DNA from: CAZEPJ01 sp964514105
GTDB taxonomy: Bacteria; Desulfobacterota; Desulfocorpusculales; Desulfocorpusculum
Direction of reading: 5' to 3'
Length of the DNA: 54,107 bases
Assembly (NCBI GenBank): GCA_964514105.1
Contig: CAZEPJ010000024.1
Coordinates: 1 to 54,107, forward strand
Shown: one piece after another, positions 16,771-24,928 of the stretch
Numbering within the stretch: the stretch's first letter is position 1
How the letters are laid out: every line of letters starts with the position of its first letter
Notes under the pieces: model-generated
The model's database searches: none
The model's input: only the letters and a program-made list of their open reading frames with translations
What the model was told of the DNA's origin: nothing
Program-made: the position numbers and the translations under genes

Positions 16771-17519
16771 ACGCCCCGTCCGATGCCCCCCGCTCCGGGC
16801 CGGCCGGCCTGTTCCACCTCGGCGCGTTCGAGGCGTTTCTTTTCGATTTCGACGGCACCCTCGCTGTGCTCAACATCGATTTCGCGGCCATGCGCAGGGG
16901 GGTGGACGAGCTGCTGCGCCGTCGGGGGGTCGATCCCCGGGGGTTGCACGAGCAATACGTCCTGGAGCGGATTGACGAGGGGGCGGGCCGCCTGGCGGCC
17001 GGGGCAGAGGCCTTCCGCCGGGACGCCGAGTCCGCCCTCCTGGAAGTGGAGATGGCTGCGGCCCGGGAGGGGAGCTTGTTGCCCGGGGTCCGGCCCTTGC
17101 TCAAGGGGCTGATGGATGCCGGACTGCGGGTGGCGGTGCTCACCCGCAACTGCCGGCAGGCGGTGCTGCGCGTGGCCCCGGACCTGGAGGCACACTGCCA
17201 CGCCTTTGTGCCCCGGGACGGGCTGCGCCACGTCAAGCCCCATCCCGAGCAGTTGGAGCTGTGCCTGGATCTCCTGGGAGTCGCCCCGATGCGCGCCGTC
17301 ATGGTGGGGGACCACATCCTGGACGTGCGCTCCGGGCAGGGGGCGGGCTTGCGGACGGTGGGGGTGCTCACGGGGAGCGGATCCCGGGAGGCGCTGATGG
17401 AGGCCGGGGCCGACCTGGTGCTGGAGGATGTGACGCGCCTCGGGCCCCTGCTGGGGCTGGGGCGCGGGGTTGGACGGACCCGGGACGGACGGTGGGCGGG
17501 GAGGTGCGGCACGCCATGA
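16767..17519 (+). CDS. HAD-family hydrolase (phosphoglycolate phosphatase-like)
   Basis: A 250-residue haloacid dehalogenase superfamily protein. Motif I is LFDFDGTLAV (nucleophile Asp27), motif II VLTRN (about residue 127), motif III the Lys in HVKPHPEQ, and motif IV MVGDHILDVRSG. The helical cap lies between motifs I and II. It probably dephosphorylates a small phosphorylated metabolite. The last 25 residues are a low-complexity Gly/Arg tail. Both ends overlap neighbours by ATGA. Confidence 0.88.
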   Translation: MNAPSDAPRSGPAGLFHLGAFEAFLFDFDGTLAVLNIDFAAMRRGVDELLRRRGVDPRGLHEQYVLERIDEGAGRLAAGAEAFRRDAESALLEVEMAAAREGSLLPGVRPLLKGLMDAGLRVAVLTRNCRQAVLRVAPDLEAHCHAFVPRDGLRHVKPHPEQLELCLDLLGVAPMRAVMVGDHILDVRSGQGAGLRTVGVLTGSGSREALMEAGADLVLEDVTRLGPLLGLGRGVGRTRDGRWAGRCGTP

Positions 17520-19309
17520 ACGAAATCCCCGATGAGGGGCGGACCGGCGCGGAGGGCGTCCACTGGGACCTCTCCCATCTGTACGCGGGCCCCGAGGATC
17601 CCGCGCTTCAGGGGGACCTGGATGGGGCCCTGGATGCGGCCCGGGCGTTTCGGAAGAGGTACGCCGGGCGGGTGAAGGAGTTGGACGCCCGCGCCCTGGC
17701 CGAGGCCCTGGCCGAGTACGAGGCGATCCTGGAGCGAGTGGGCCGGGTGGAGACCTTCGCATACCTCCGATTCGTGACCGATACCCTGGACGCCCGCCGC
17801 GGCAAGCTCCTGCAACATGTCAAGGAGGGCGAGACGGCCGTCCGCACGGAGATCCTGTTCCTGGAGCTGGAGTGGGCCCAGGTCCCGGACGAGGACGCCG
17901 AGGCGCTCATGGCGTCGGTGGATCTGGATTCCTGGCGGCATTACCTCGGGGCGGCCCGGCGCTACCGACCCCATCTCCTGAGCGAGCCTGAGGAGCGCAT
18001 CCTGGCCGAGAAGGGGGTCACCGGGGCCTCGGCATGGGTGCGCCTTTTCGAGGAGGTCGTCAACGACATCCCGTTCGAGCTGGACGGCCGCCGCCTCACC
18101 GAGGAAGAGCTCCTCAGCCGCCTCCATCATCCGGATCGCGACCTGCGCCGGAGGGCGGCTCGGGCCATGACCGAGGGGCTGGGGAGCCGGCTGCGCATCC
18201 TGACCTTCATCTTCAACATGCTGGCCTCGGACAAAGCTGTGGACGACCGGCTGCGGCGCTACCCCCACTGGCTGGCCGAGCGCAACCTGGCCAACGAGAT
18301 CAGCGACGAGATGGTCCGATCCCTGGTGGACGCGGTGGTGGACCGGTATGACCTTCCCCGGCGATACTACCGGCTCAAGCGGCGGCTGCTGGGCCTGGAC
18401 GCCCTGTACGACTACGACCGGTACGCCCCGTTGGGGAGCGGGGAGCGGCGCGTCCCGTGGGAGGCCTGTCGGCGAGAGGTGCTGGAGGCCTTCGGCGCCT
18501 TCGCGCCCCCCATGGCCGAGATCGCCGGGCGCTTCTTCCATGAGCGATGGATCCATGCGGCCGTGCAGCAGGGCAAACGGGGGGGGGCGTTCAGCCACCC
18601 GGCCGTCCCCTCGGTCCACCCGTACGTGATGGTCAATTACAACGCCCGCCCCCGAGACGTCATGACCGTGGCCCACGAGTTGGGCCACGGGGTCCACCAG
18701 TTCCTGGCGGCTCCCAGGGGATACATCAACAGCCAAACCCCCCTGACCATTGCCGAGACCGCCTCGGTCTTCGGAGAGATGCTCGCATTCGAACGCCTCA
18801 TGGCGCGGGAGGAGGATCCCCGGGAGCGGCTGGCCCTCCTGTGCGGCAAGATCGAGGACATCCTGGCCACGGTCTTTCGGCAGATCGCCATGAACCGGTT
18901 CGAGGAGGCTTATCACACCCGTCGCCGGGCGGAGGGGGAACTGCCGGCCGAGGTCCTGAACGGGATATGGCTGGAGACCCAGGGGGCCATGCTGGGCGAC
19001 GCCGTGGTGCTGACAGGGGACTACGGCATCTGGTGGAGCTATATCCCCCACTTCCTGCACACGCCGGGATACGTCTATGCCTACGCCTTCGGCGAGCTCC
19101 TGGTGCTGGCCCTCTACGCCCTGTATCGGGAGCAGGGGGCGGCCTTTGTGCCGGGGTACTTGGAGATGCTCGCATCGGGGGGATCGGAGCGCCCGGAGGC
19201 CGTGGTCTCCCGGGCCGGCCTGGACCTCAAGGACGCCCAGCTGTGGCAGCGGGGCCTGGGCATGCTGGAGGAGATGATCCAGCAGGCCGAGGCGTGGGCG
19301 GGAGTCTGA
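17516..19309 (+). CDS. pepF: Oligoendopeptidase F (M3 family zinc peptidase)
   Basis: A 597-residue cytoplasmic metallopeptidase that cleaves short peptides. The zinc motif is AHELGHGVH (His387, Glu388, His391) and the third ligand lies in AETASVFGEML about 28 residues later. The N-terminal HWDLSHLYAG and RKRYAGRV segments and the C-terminal YAYAFGELLVLALY are typical of PepF. The length is normal. It is the last gene of the coupled chain and is convergent with the zinc-ribbon gene. The 30 bases between them are GC-rich and can fold but have no T tract. Confidence 0.95.
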   Translation: MNEIPDEGRTGAEGVHWDLSHLYAGPEDPALQGDLDGALDAARAFRKRYAGRVKELDARALAEALAEYEAILERVGRVETFAYLRFVTDTLDARRGKLLQHVKEGETAVRTEILFLELEWAQVPDEDAEALMASVDLDSWRHYLGAARRYRPHLLSEPEERILAEKGVTGASAWVRLFEEVVNDIPFELDGRRLTEEELLSRLHHPDRDLRRRAARAMTEGLGSRLRILTFIFNMLASDKAVDDRLRRYPHWLAERNLANEISDEMVRSLVDAVVDRYDLPRRYYRLKRRLLGLDALYDYDRYAPLGSGERRVPWEACRREVLEAFGAFAPPMAEIAGRFFHERWIHAAVQQGKRGGAFSHPAVPSVHPYVMVNYNARPRDVMTVAHELGHGVHQFLAAPRGYINSQTPLTIAETASVFGEMLAFERLMAREEDPRERLALLCGKIEDILATVFRQIAMNRFEEAYHTRRRAEGELPAEVLNGIWLETQGAMLGDAVVLTGDYGIWWSYIPHFLHTPGYVYAYAFGELLVLALYALYREQGAAFVPGYLEMLASGGSERPEAVVSRAGLDLKDAQLWQRGLGMLEEMIQQAEAWAGV

Positions 19310-19339
19310 CGGGTCCCCGGGCCGGGGCCCCCACCGCCC

Positions 19340-19753
19340 TCAGGCGGGCGGCGGGGCAGGGCCCGCCAGAAGGGTCTTGATGCCGCCGCGGAAGAGGACC
19401 TCCATACGCCCGGCCCGCACCCGCAGCACGAAGCCAACGCCGAAGACGGGATGGCGAATGGCGTCGTCCGGGCGGTACGAACCGCCGGGGGCGTACGGCA
19501 CCGCCCCCTCGGGATCCAGCCGGGCCAGGCGCTCGGGGAAAGGACCGCCCTCCACGAGGGGCCGAAGGGTCTCGGGCGAGGGCAGCGGGCGCCGGACCCG
19601 CCGGCCCTTGCTTGACGCGTAGCGGTGCTGTAGACCGCAGGTCCGGCACTCCACCTTGCCCAGCCCACCCCCTTCGTTGAAGAACAGGATGGTGTGCGCC
19701 AGGACGAGCTTGCACCTGGGGCACGTGCAGTCGATCTCGTCACCCACGTTCAA
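19340..19753 (-). CDS. Zinc-ribbon protein with UvrD/PcrA C-terminal Tudor-like domain
   Basis: The protein is about 137 residues. The N-terminal part is a four-Cys zinc ribbon (Cys11, Cys14, Cys36, Cys39; CPRC and CRTC). The C-terminal part (about 95-130) reads RHPVFGVGFVLRVRAGRMEV then LFRGGIKTLL, the pattern of the Tudor-like tail of UvrD/PcrA helicases that contacts RNA polymerase. No helicase is attached. The best start is a TTG at 19753, because GGAGGG lies 8 bases upstream; GTG at 19744 is possible. The Shine-Dalgarno is inside a perfect dyad. A role as a small RNA-polymerase or nucleic-acid binding factor is an inference from the domains. Confidence 0.65.
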   Translation of the reverse strand: MNVGDEIDCTCPRCKLVLAHTILFFNEGGGLGKVECRTCGLQHRYASSKGRRVRRPLPSPETLRPLVEGGPFPERLARLDPEGAVPYAPGGSYRPDDAIRHPVFGVGFVLRVRAGRMEVLFRGGIKTLLAGPAPPPA

Positions 19754-19761
19754 TACCTGAA

Positions 19762-19787
19762 CCCTCCAAGCGGCGGCACTTGGAGGG
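19762..19787 (-). promoter_or_regulatory. Perfect 9-base dyad covering the ribosome-binding site of the zinc-ribbon gene
   Basis: CCCTCCAAG-N8-CTTGGAGGG. On the minus strand the second arm contains the GGAGGG that would serve the TTG start at 19753. It directly follows the candidate -10 element. It may be a hairpin that hides the ribosome-binding site, or an operator at the transcription start. Confidence 0.55.
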
Positions 19788-19817
19788 ATTATCCTCCATG
19801 GGGCCGTTGCCTGTCCA
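19788..19817 (-). promoter_or_regulatory. Sigma-70-type promoter for the zinc-ribbon gene
   Basis: Minus strand TGGACA (19812-19817, 5 of 6), 18-base spacer, GATAAT (19788-19793, 5 of 6). The start would fall inside the adjacent dyad. Confidence 0.5.
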
Positions 19818-19855
19818 GGTCCATCGATGCCACCGGCGTCTCCCGGCGAATCCGG

Positions 19856-19884
19856 TTGCCGAGGCTCTCGGGGCGTGGTAATGT
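19856..19884 (+). promoter_or_regulatory. Possible promoter for the alcohol dehydrogenase-AOR unit
   Basis: TTGCCG (19856-19861), 17-base spacer, TAATGT (19879-19884). The match is moderate. It is the best candidate between the divergent zinc-ribbon and ADH genes. Confidence 0.3.
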
Positions 19885-19938
19885 CCGGGTGACGATCCCA
19901 AACCTCGGTAACCCCTGACCGGGAGGGAGGTGCGCCCC

Positions 19939-21207
19939 ATGGCATACTGGTTCGACAACCCGACGCTCAAGGCCCTGGCACCGCTGGCCCTTTCCACCTC
20001 CATCAAGGGCCTGACCACCATCTTCAACGTGCCCAAGATCTATGCCGGAGCCAATGTGCTGCCCCAAGGCCCGGTCATCGGGCCCTCCACCATGGGCGCC
20101 CTGGGGCCCCGCTGCGCCCGCAAGCGGGCCTTCGTGGTCAGCGACGCGTTCAACGAGCGCAACGCCGGGCGAGCGGCCCAGTTTCTCCGCTCCGGGGGGT
20201 TTGCGGTGGAGATCTGGGCCGAGGCCCTGCCCGAGGCGCCCATGGAGAACGTCAGGGCATGCGGGGAGGCCATGAAGTCCTTCGAGCCGGACCTGATCAT
20301 GGCCGTGGGCGGCGGGTCGGTCATGGACACGTCCAAGGCCGCGTGGATCCTGTACGAGCGGCCCGATTTGACGGACCTGGGCATGATCTCGCCGCTGGAC
20401 AGTCTGGGCCTGCGCAAGAAGGCGTTTCTGGCGGCCGTGCCCACCACCAGCGGGACGGGGTCTGAATGCACGGGGGTCTCGGTGCTGACGGACACGGCGG
20501 TCCACAGGAAGATCCCCGTGGTCCACGACGAGCTGGTCCCGGACGTGGCCATCCTCTGCCCGGATTTCACGGTCTCCATGCCCCCCAAACTGACCGCGGG
20601 GACGGGCCTGGACGTGCTCGCCCACGCCATGGACGCGGTGACGGCGCCTTCCTCCAACGAGTTCACCGAGCCGCTGGCCCTCAAGGCCATCCAGATGGTC
20701 TTCGAGTGGCTGCCCCGGGCGTACCGGAACGGGGAAGACAGGGAGGCAAGGCACCGCATGATCATCGCATCGAATATCGCCGGGATCGCCTTCGGCATGA
20801 GCGGATGCCACATCACCCATGTGCTCGGCCACTCCCTGGGCGCCGTGTTCGAGATGCACCACGGGCTCTCGGTGGGGTTCTTCATCCCCCATTCTTTGCA
20901 GTTCTGCGCCCCGGTCACCGACCGGCACCTCGTCACCTGCAAGGCCCTGGACGTCCCCGCCCCAACCCCCAGGAAGGGATTGCAGAATCTGGTGGCCAGG
21001 GTGCGGGAGTTCCTCAAGGGTCTGGACGTCCCGCTCGCGCTGGGGGAGTTGGGGATCCCGAGGGAAGACTTCGAGGCCAAGCTCCCCAAGCTGGTTGAAT
21101 TCTCGTTCGGGGATGTCAGCTCGTATCTCGGGCCCCGACCCGTCACCGCGCCCCAATGTGAGAAGCTCTTCCGATACGCGTACGACGGAAAGGACATCGA
21201 CTTCTGA
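19939..21207 (+). CDS. Iron-containing alcohol dehydrogenase
   Basis: A 422-residue group III (Fe-dependent) alcohol dehydrogenase. The NAD-binding segment AVGGGSVMDTSKA, the PTTSGTGSECTG motif and the metal-binding histidines in DVLAHAMDA and in HVLGHSLGAVFEMHHG are present. It interconverts an alcohol and an aldehyde with NAD(P)H. The chosen ATG has GGGAGGGAGG 8 bases upstream. It is followed after 14 bases by a tungsten aldehyde:ferredoxin oxidoreductase, so the two would link alcohol, aldehyde and acid with ferredoxin. The substrate is unknown; the N-terminus is longer than in the 1,3-propanediol type. Confidence 0.92.
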   Translation: MAYWFDNPTLKALAPLALSTSIKGLTTIFNVPKIYAGANVLPQGPVIGPSTMGALGPRCARKRAFVVSDAFNERNAGRAAQFLRSGGFAVEIWAEALPEAPMENVRACGEAMKSFEPDLIMAVGGGSVMDTSKAAWILYERPDLTDLGMISPLDSLGLRKKAFLAAVPTTSGTGSECTGVSVLTDTAVHRKIPVVHDELVPDVAILCPDFTVSMPPKLTAGTGLDVLAHAMDAVTAPSSNEFTEPLALKAIQMVFEWLPRAYRNGEDREARHRMIIASNIAGIAFGMSGCHITHVLGHSLGAVFEMHHGLSVGFFIPHSLQFCAPVTDRHLVTCKALDVPAPTPRKGLQNLVARVREFLKGLDVPLALGELGIPREDFEAKLPKLVEFSFGDVSSYLGPRPVTAPQCEKLFRYAYDGKDIDF

Positions 21208-21221
21208 AAGGGGATGATGCC

Positions 21222-23057
21222 ATGTACGGTTATCACGGCCGCTTTCTGGAAGTGGATCTGAGCGCCCGGACCACGAGCGACCTTCCATTGGACGAAGCGT
21301 TCTGCCGGAAGTACATCGGCGGGGCCACCATGGCCGCGGCCCTGATCTACGACCGGGTGAGACCCGGGATGGATCCGCTGTCGCCGCAAAGCCCCCTGGT
21401 CATGTCCACGGGCCCCCTCACGGGCTCCGCCGTGCCCATGGTCAGCCGGTATGCGGTGTGCGGCATCTCTCCCCTGACGGGCTTCTGGGGCGAGGCCACA
21501 AGCGGGGGGGTCTTTCCCTTCCGCCTCAAGGGGGCCGGATGGGACGGGATCCTGATCACGGGCAAGGCCTCGGGTCCCGTGTACCTGCATCTGAGGGACG
21601 GCAAGGCCGAGATCCGGGACGCCTCCGGGCACTGGGGCAAGGACAGCCGAGAGACCCAGGCGGCCATCAAGGCGGAGCTGGGCGACGGCCAGGCGAGCGT
21701 CGCCTGCATCGGACCGGCCGGCGAGAAGCTGATCCGGTACTCGTGCGTCATGAATGACCAGGGTCGGGCGGCGGGCCGGTGCGGCATGGGCGCCCTCATG
21801 GGCTCCAAGAATCTCAAGGCGGTGGCCGCGTCGGGCGACCGCAGGCCCCCCTCGGCCCACGCCGCCACCGTGGCGGAGCTGGCCAGACAGGCCGTCGAGC
21901 AGATCAACGGCCACCTGGTGTCGGTGGCATTTCGGGAATACGGGACCCTGATGTACATGGATATGGGTATGACCCTGGGGGACGCGCCGGCCAAGTATTT
22001 CACCCGGAGCGTCTTTCCTGTGGGCAAGGTCACGGGCCAGGCATTGAGGCAGCGTTACTCGGTGGCCAACTATGCGTGCCGGGGCTGCCCTATCGGCTGC
22101 GGGCGGGAGCTCAAGGGGTTCCGACCCGGTCTGGACGTGGACGGGCCGGAATACGAGACCGTGGCCGCCTTCGGCCCCCTGTGCATGAACACGGACCTCG
22201 ACTCCATCGTGGAGGCCAACCATCTGTGCAATGTCCAGGGAATGGACACCATCTCGGCCGGTGTGTCCGTGGCCTATGCGTTCCATCTGTACGAGAAAAA
22301 GGTGTTGAGCCGCAAGCGGGTGGGCTTTCCCCTCAAATGGGGAGACGGCCGGGCCGTGCTCAGGCTCCTCGGCATGATTGCAAACCAGGAGGGGATCGGC
22401 GCGCTTCTGGCCAAGGGGACCCTGGCCATGGCGCGGGAGCTGGGACAGGACGAGGGCGAGGCCGCGCAGGTCAAGGGGCTGGAGATGCCCATGCACGACG
22501 GGCGGGCCTTTCACGGACTGGCGGTCTCGTATGCCACGGGTCCCCGCGGGGCCTGCCACCTCAAGGGGGATTACTACAACATCGATCTGGGCAATATGAT
22601 CCTGGAGTACATGATCCTGCCGGGAGACCGGATGGTGTCGGCGGGCAAGGGGGAGCCGGCGGCCAAGTTCCAGAGCGTCAAGGACCTCTTTGACGCCCTG
22701 ACCCTCTGCAAGTTCGCTCCCCTGACCGTGCCGCAGATCTGCGATGTGCTGAACGCTCTGACGGGCTGGTCCTTCGCGCCTCCCGAGCTTCTGGCCGCCG
22801 GCGACCGCTCCGTGAACCTGAAGCGGGCCATCGGGGTCAAGTTTGGACTCGGCCGAGGGCACGACACCCTGCCCGAGATCTGCCTGCGGCCTCTGGAGGA
22901 GGGATCCACCGCCGGGATGCGGCCCGACATGGACGCGATGCTGCGGGAATACTACCGCTATCGCGGCTGGGACTGGGAGACCGGATGGCCCACCCGGGAG
23001 AAGCTGCTGGATCTGGGCCTGGATCGGGTGGCCGGCCAGATGTATCCCACGTCATGA
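21222..23057 (+). CDS. Tungsten-dependent aldehyde:ferredoxin oxidoreductase
   Basis: A 611-residue AOR-family enzyme that oxidises aldehydes to acids with ferredoxin, using a tungsto-bispterin cofactor and one [4Fe-4S] cluster. The N-terminus MYGYHGRFLEVDLS is typical. The cluster ligands are Cys286, Cys289 and Cys293 (ACRGCPIGC) with Cys496 (LTLCKF) near the C-terminus. Pterin-binding regions include KYIGGATMAAAL and STGPLTGS. AAGGGG precedes the ATG. Its stop overlaps the ATG of a MoaD-like gene, a frequent partner in pterin assembly. Confidence 0.95.
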   Translation: MYGYHGRFLEVDLSARTTSDLPLDEAFCRKYIGGATMAAALIYDRVRPGMDPLSPQSPLVMSTGPLTGSAVPMVSRYAVCGISPLTGFWGEATSGGVFPFRLKGAGWDGILITGKASGPVYLHLRDGKAEIRDASGHWGKDSRETQAAIKAELGDGQASVACIGPAGEKLIRYSCVMNDQGRAAGRCGMGALMGSKNLKAVAASGDRRPPSAHAATVAELARQAVEQINGHLVSVAFREYGTLMYMDMGMTLGDAPAKYFTRSVFPVGKVTGQALRQRYSVANYACRGCPIGCGRELKGFRPGLDVDGPEYETVAAFGPLCMNTDLDSIVEANHLCNVQGMDTISAGVSVAYAFHLYEKKVLSRKRVGFPLKWGDGRAVLRLLGMIANQEGIGALLAKGTLAMARELGQDEGEAAQVKGLEMPMHDGRAFHGLAVSYATGPRGACHLKGDYYNIDLGNMILEYMILPGDRMVSAGKGEPAAKFQSVKDLFDALTLCKFAPLTVPQICDVLNALTGWSFAPPELLAAGDRSVNLKRAIGVKFGLGRGHDTLPEICLRPLEEGSTAGMRPDMDAMLREYYRYRGWDWETGWPTREKLLDLGLDRVAGQMYPTS

Positions 23058-23332
23058 GGGCGACGGCCGTCTTCCACGGGATCCTCTCGGACTGGGTGGG
23101 CGTCGAGCGGGACGATTTCGAGCTGCCGGACGGGGCGGTCCTGGCAGACCTGGTGGCGGAGATCGGGAGGCGGTATCGCCCCCGCATGCCCGATCCGCTG
23201 TGGGATGATGCCCGGAGGTCCTTTGCCAAGCCCGTCGTGGCGTTTCGGGACGACCGGCCCATCTCGTCCCCCGGCGAGCCCCTGGGGAACGCCCAGGAGA
23301 TCAAGTTCCTCCTCATGCTGGCGGGAGGATGA
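23054..23332 (+). CDS. MoaD/ThiS-family sulfur carrier protein
   Basis: A 92-residue ubiquitin-like protein ending in the di-glycine tail LAGG, which would be thiocarboxylated to donate sulfur. The fold pattern (TAVFHGILSDWVG, LPDGAVLADLVAEI, FLLMLAGG) is that of MoaD. It overlaps the AOR stop by ATGA. This position suggests that it supplies molybdopterin dithiolene sulfur for the tungsten cofactor, as in other aor loci. No MoaE is present here. Confidence 0.88.
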   Translation: MRATAVFHGILSDWVGVERDDFELPDGAVLADLVAEIGRRYRPRMPDPLWDDARRSFAKPVVAFRDDRPISSPGEPLGNAQEIKFLLMLAGG

Positions 23333-23347
23333 CGGGCTCTCGGGGTT

Positions 23348-24178
23348 CTAAGGCCCCTGGCTTCCCGCTGGCCCCCCATGGGCCGGGGCCTCCGAGTCCC
23401 CGGCGCCTCCAATGCGCCGTGCCGTGGTGATGAACCCCGTGTGGGCGGTCATGCGGTGAACCGGCCGGACGCTCAGCCCCTTGACATGCCAGGGACGCAG
23501 CAGGGTCTCGATGGTCTCCCAGAGGGCAAACCCCCCCGCCTCGAGGAACCCGTCGTGGAGGCTCTTGACCTGCAGGGCGTTGGCCATGAAGAACAAAGCG
23601 ATGCCTCCGGGCCGAAGGGCCTTCTGGATGACCGGGAGGAACTTCCAGGGCTCGGGCACGTCGATGGTGAGACGGTCCACGCCGCGTTCTGAAATCCCCT
23701 CCAGGGCGTCCTGGTGGTGGAGGGTCCACTGGGGGCAGTCGCCCAGGTAGTTGGCCACCGTGCGCTGGACCGCCCTGTGGAAGTCCTCGCGGATCTCGTA
23801 CGAGGTGAGCCGCCCCTCGGGGCCCACCGCCCGCAGCAGGGCCATGGTGAGGGCCCCGTACCCCGTTCCGATCTCCACCACGCGGGCCCCCGGGAAGATG
23901 TCCGCCCAAATCAGGATGGGACCGATGTCCTTGGGATAGATCACCTGGGCCTGCCGGGGCATGTTCATGATGACCTGGGCCATGGTGGGGCGAAATACCA
24001 GGAGCGACTGGCCGTGGGAGGAGGAGACCCTGGCCCCCTCGGTGAGGCCGATCACCGCGTCGTGCTCGACGAAGCCATGATGGGAGTGGAACCTCCCCCC
24101 GACCTGGAGCCGCGTCAGGAATTCCCGGCCCTTCTGGTCCACGAAGAGCACAATCTCGCCTTCCCTCAGATCACCCAT
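23348..24178 (-). CDS. trmI: tRNA (adenine-58-N1)-methyltransferase TrmI
   Basis: A 276-residue SAM-dependent enzyme that makes m1A58 in the tRNA T-loop. The N-terminal small beta domain (MGDLREGEIVLFVDQKGREF) is followed by the SAM motif VVEIGTGYGALTMALLRAVG, then LTSYEIREDFHRAVQRTV and the catalytic DVPEPWKFL segment, matching TrmI. The last 25 residues are low-complexity Gly/Ala/Pro and may be a lineage extension. It is transcribed after the tRNA-Leu gene but separated from it by an intrinsic terminator. It is convergent with the MoaD-like gene at a distance of 15 bases. Confidence 0.93.
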   Translation of the reverse strand: MGDLREGEIVLFVDQKGREFLTRLQVGGRFHSHHGFVEHDAVIGLTEGARVSSSHGQSLLVFRPTMAQVIMNMPRQAQVIYPKDIGPILIWADIFPGARVVEIGTGYGALTMALLRAVGPEGRLTSYEIREDFHRAVQRTVANYLGDCPQWTLHHQDALEGISERGVDRLTIDVPEPWKFLPVIQKALRPGGIALFFMANALQVKSLHDGFLEAGGFALWETIETLLRPWHVKGLSVRPVHRMTAHTGFITTARRIGGAGDSEAPAHGGPAGSQGP

Positions 24179-24223
24179 GTTCGCCTCTCCCGCGGCCCGC
24201 GCCGGCAGGGCGCGCTACAAATC

Positions 24224-24253
24224 AAAAACGCCCGGACCTGCGGGTCTGGGCGT
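24224..24253 (-). terminator. Intrinsic terminator after tRNA-Leu
   Basis: Minus strand: ACGCCC, an A-C mismatch and GACC pair with GGTC and GGGCGT around a CGCA loop, followed at once by TTTTTGATTT. It stands 13 bases after the tRNA 3' end. Confidence 0.8.
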
Positions 24254-24265
24254 CTCGTTGATCGA

Positions 24266-24352
24266 TGGTGCCGAAGCGGGGACTCGAACCCCGACGGGCG
24301 TAGCCCACCACCCCCTCAAGATGGCGTGTCTACCAGTTTCCACCACTTCGGC
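24266..24352 (-). tRNA. tRNA-Leu (anticodon GAG)
   Basis: An 87-base class II tRNA. Acceptor GCCGAAG pairs with CTTCGGC, with discriminator A and an encoded CCA. The anticodon stem is CCATC/GGTGG with loop TTGAGGG, so the anticodon is GAG (codon CUC, and CUU). The long variable arm has the GGGC/GCCC stem, and the T arm is CGGGG-TTCGAGT-CCCCG. It follows secG, the same neighbour as leuU in Escherichia coli. Confidence 0.97.
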
Positions 24353-24361
24353 AGCGATCCC

Positions 24362-24390
24362 AATATACCAGACTCTCCCCGGGGGCACAA
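24362..24390 (-). promoter_or_regulatory. Promoter of tRNA-Leu
   Basis: Minus strand TTGTGC (24385-24390), 17-base spacer, TATATT (24362-24367, 5 of 6), ending 9 bases before the tRNA 5' end. The tRNA can be made independently of tpiA-secG. Confidence 0.6.
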
Positions 24391-24504
24391 CCCGGGCTTC
24401 CGGGCCCGGGTGTGTGGGGTTTCCAGCCGGATAACCCGCCTGGGGCTCGTATCGAGCGCCCTTTGCCGCCTGCTGGCGGTTCCCGCTTGCCTCTTGCCTG
24501 CGAT

Positions 24505-24861
24505 CTATGGTTTTTCCGGCGCCTTTTCGGGCACGGCCGGGGCATCCTTGGGGGCCGCCTCCTGGGGAACGGACGCCGGTGCCTCGGCAGCGGGTCGGGG
24601 GGCCGACTCCTTCAGGGCCGACGCCGATGGGCGGTCGAAGAACCTCCCCGCCATGAGCAAAGAGGTCAGCATGAAGACGATGGCCACGCCGGCGGTGAGC
24701 TTCCCCAGAAAGGTGCCCGGCCCGGCGCTTCCGAACAGGGCCTGGGTTCCGCCGCCCCCGAAAACCGCCCCGATGTCCGACCCCTTCCCCGTCTGCAGCA
24801 GGACCACCAGAATCAGGAAGACGCAGCCCAGGATATGCACGATGGCCAGGACCGTGAACAT
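24505..24861 (-). CDS. secG: Preprotein translocase subunit SecG
   Basis: A 118-residue inner-membrane protein of the SecYEG channel. It has two hydrophobic helices (FTVLAIVHILGCVFLILVVLL and the LTAGVAIVFMLTSLLMAG region) around the conserved loop QTGKGSDIGAVFGGGGTQALFG. The last 40 residues are an Ala/Pro/Glu tail, common in this family. GGGGAGGAAACTGA precedes the ATG. It is downstream of tpiA by 67 bases and upstream of tRNA-Leu. Confidence 0.96.
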   Translation of the reverse strand: MFTVLAIVHILGCVFLILVVLLQTGKGSDIGAVFGGGGTQALFGSAGPGTFLGKLTAGVAIVFMLTSLLMAGRFFDRPSASALKESAPRPAAEAPASVPQEAAPKDAPAVPEKAPEKP

Positions 24862-24928
24862 TCAGTTTCCTCCCCTGTATGCATGGAGCGCCTCTTCCCG
24901 CTCCTCGTCCATTTCCTCCGCCCCCGCC

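Noticed and set aside
19310..19339. Terminator between convergent pepF and the zinc-ribbon gene
   Set aside because: The sequence is GC-rich and can fold, but there is no T tract on either strand.
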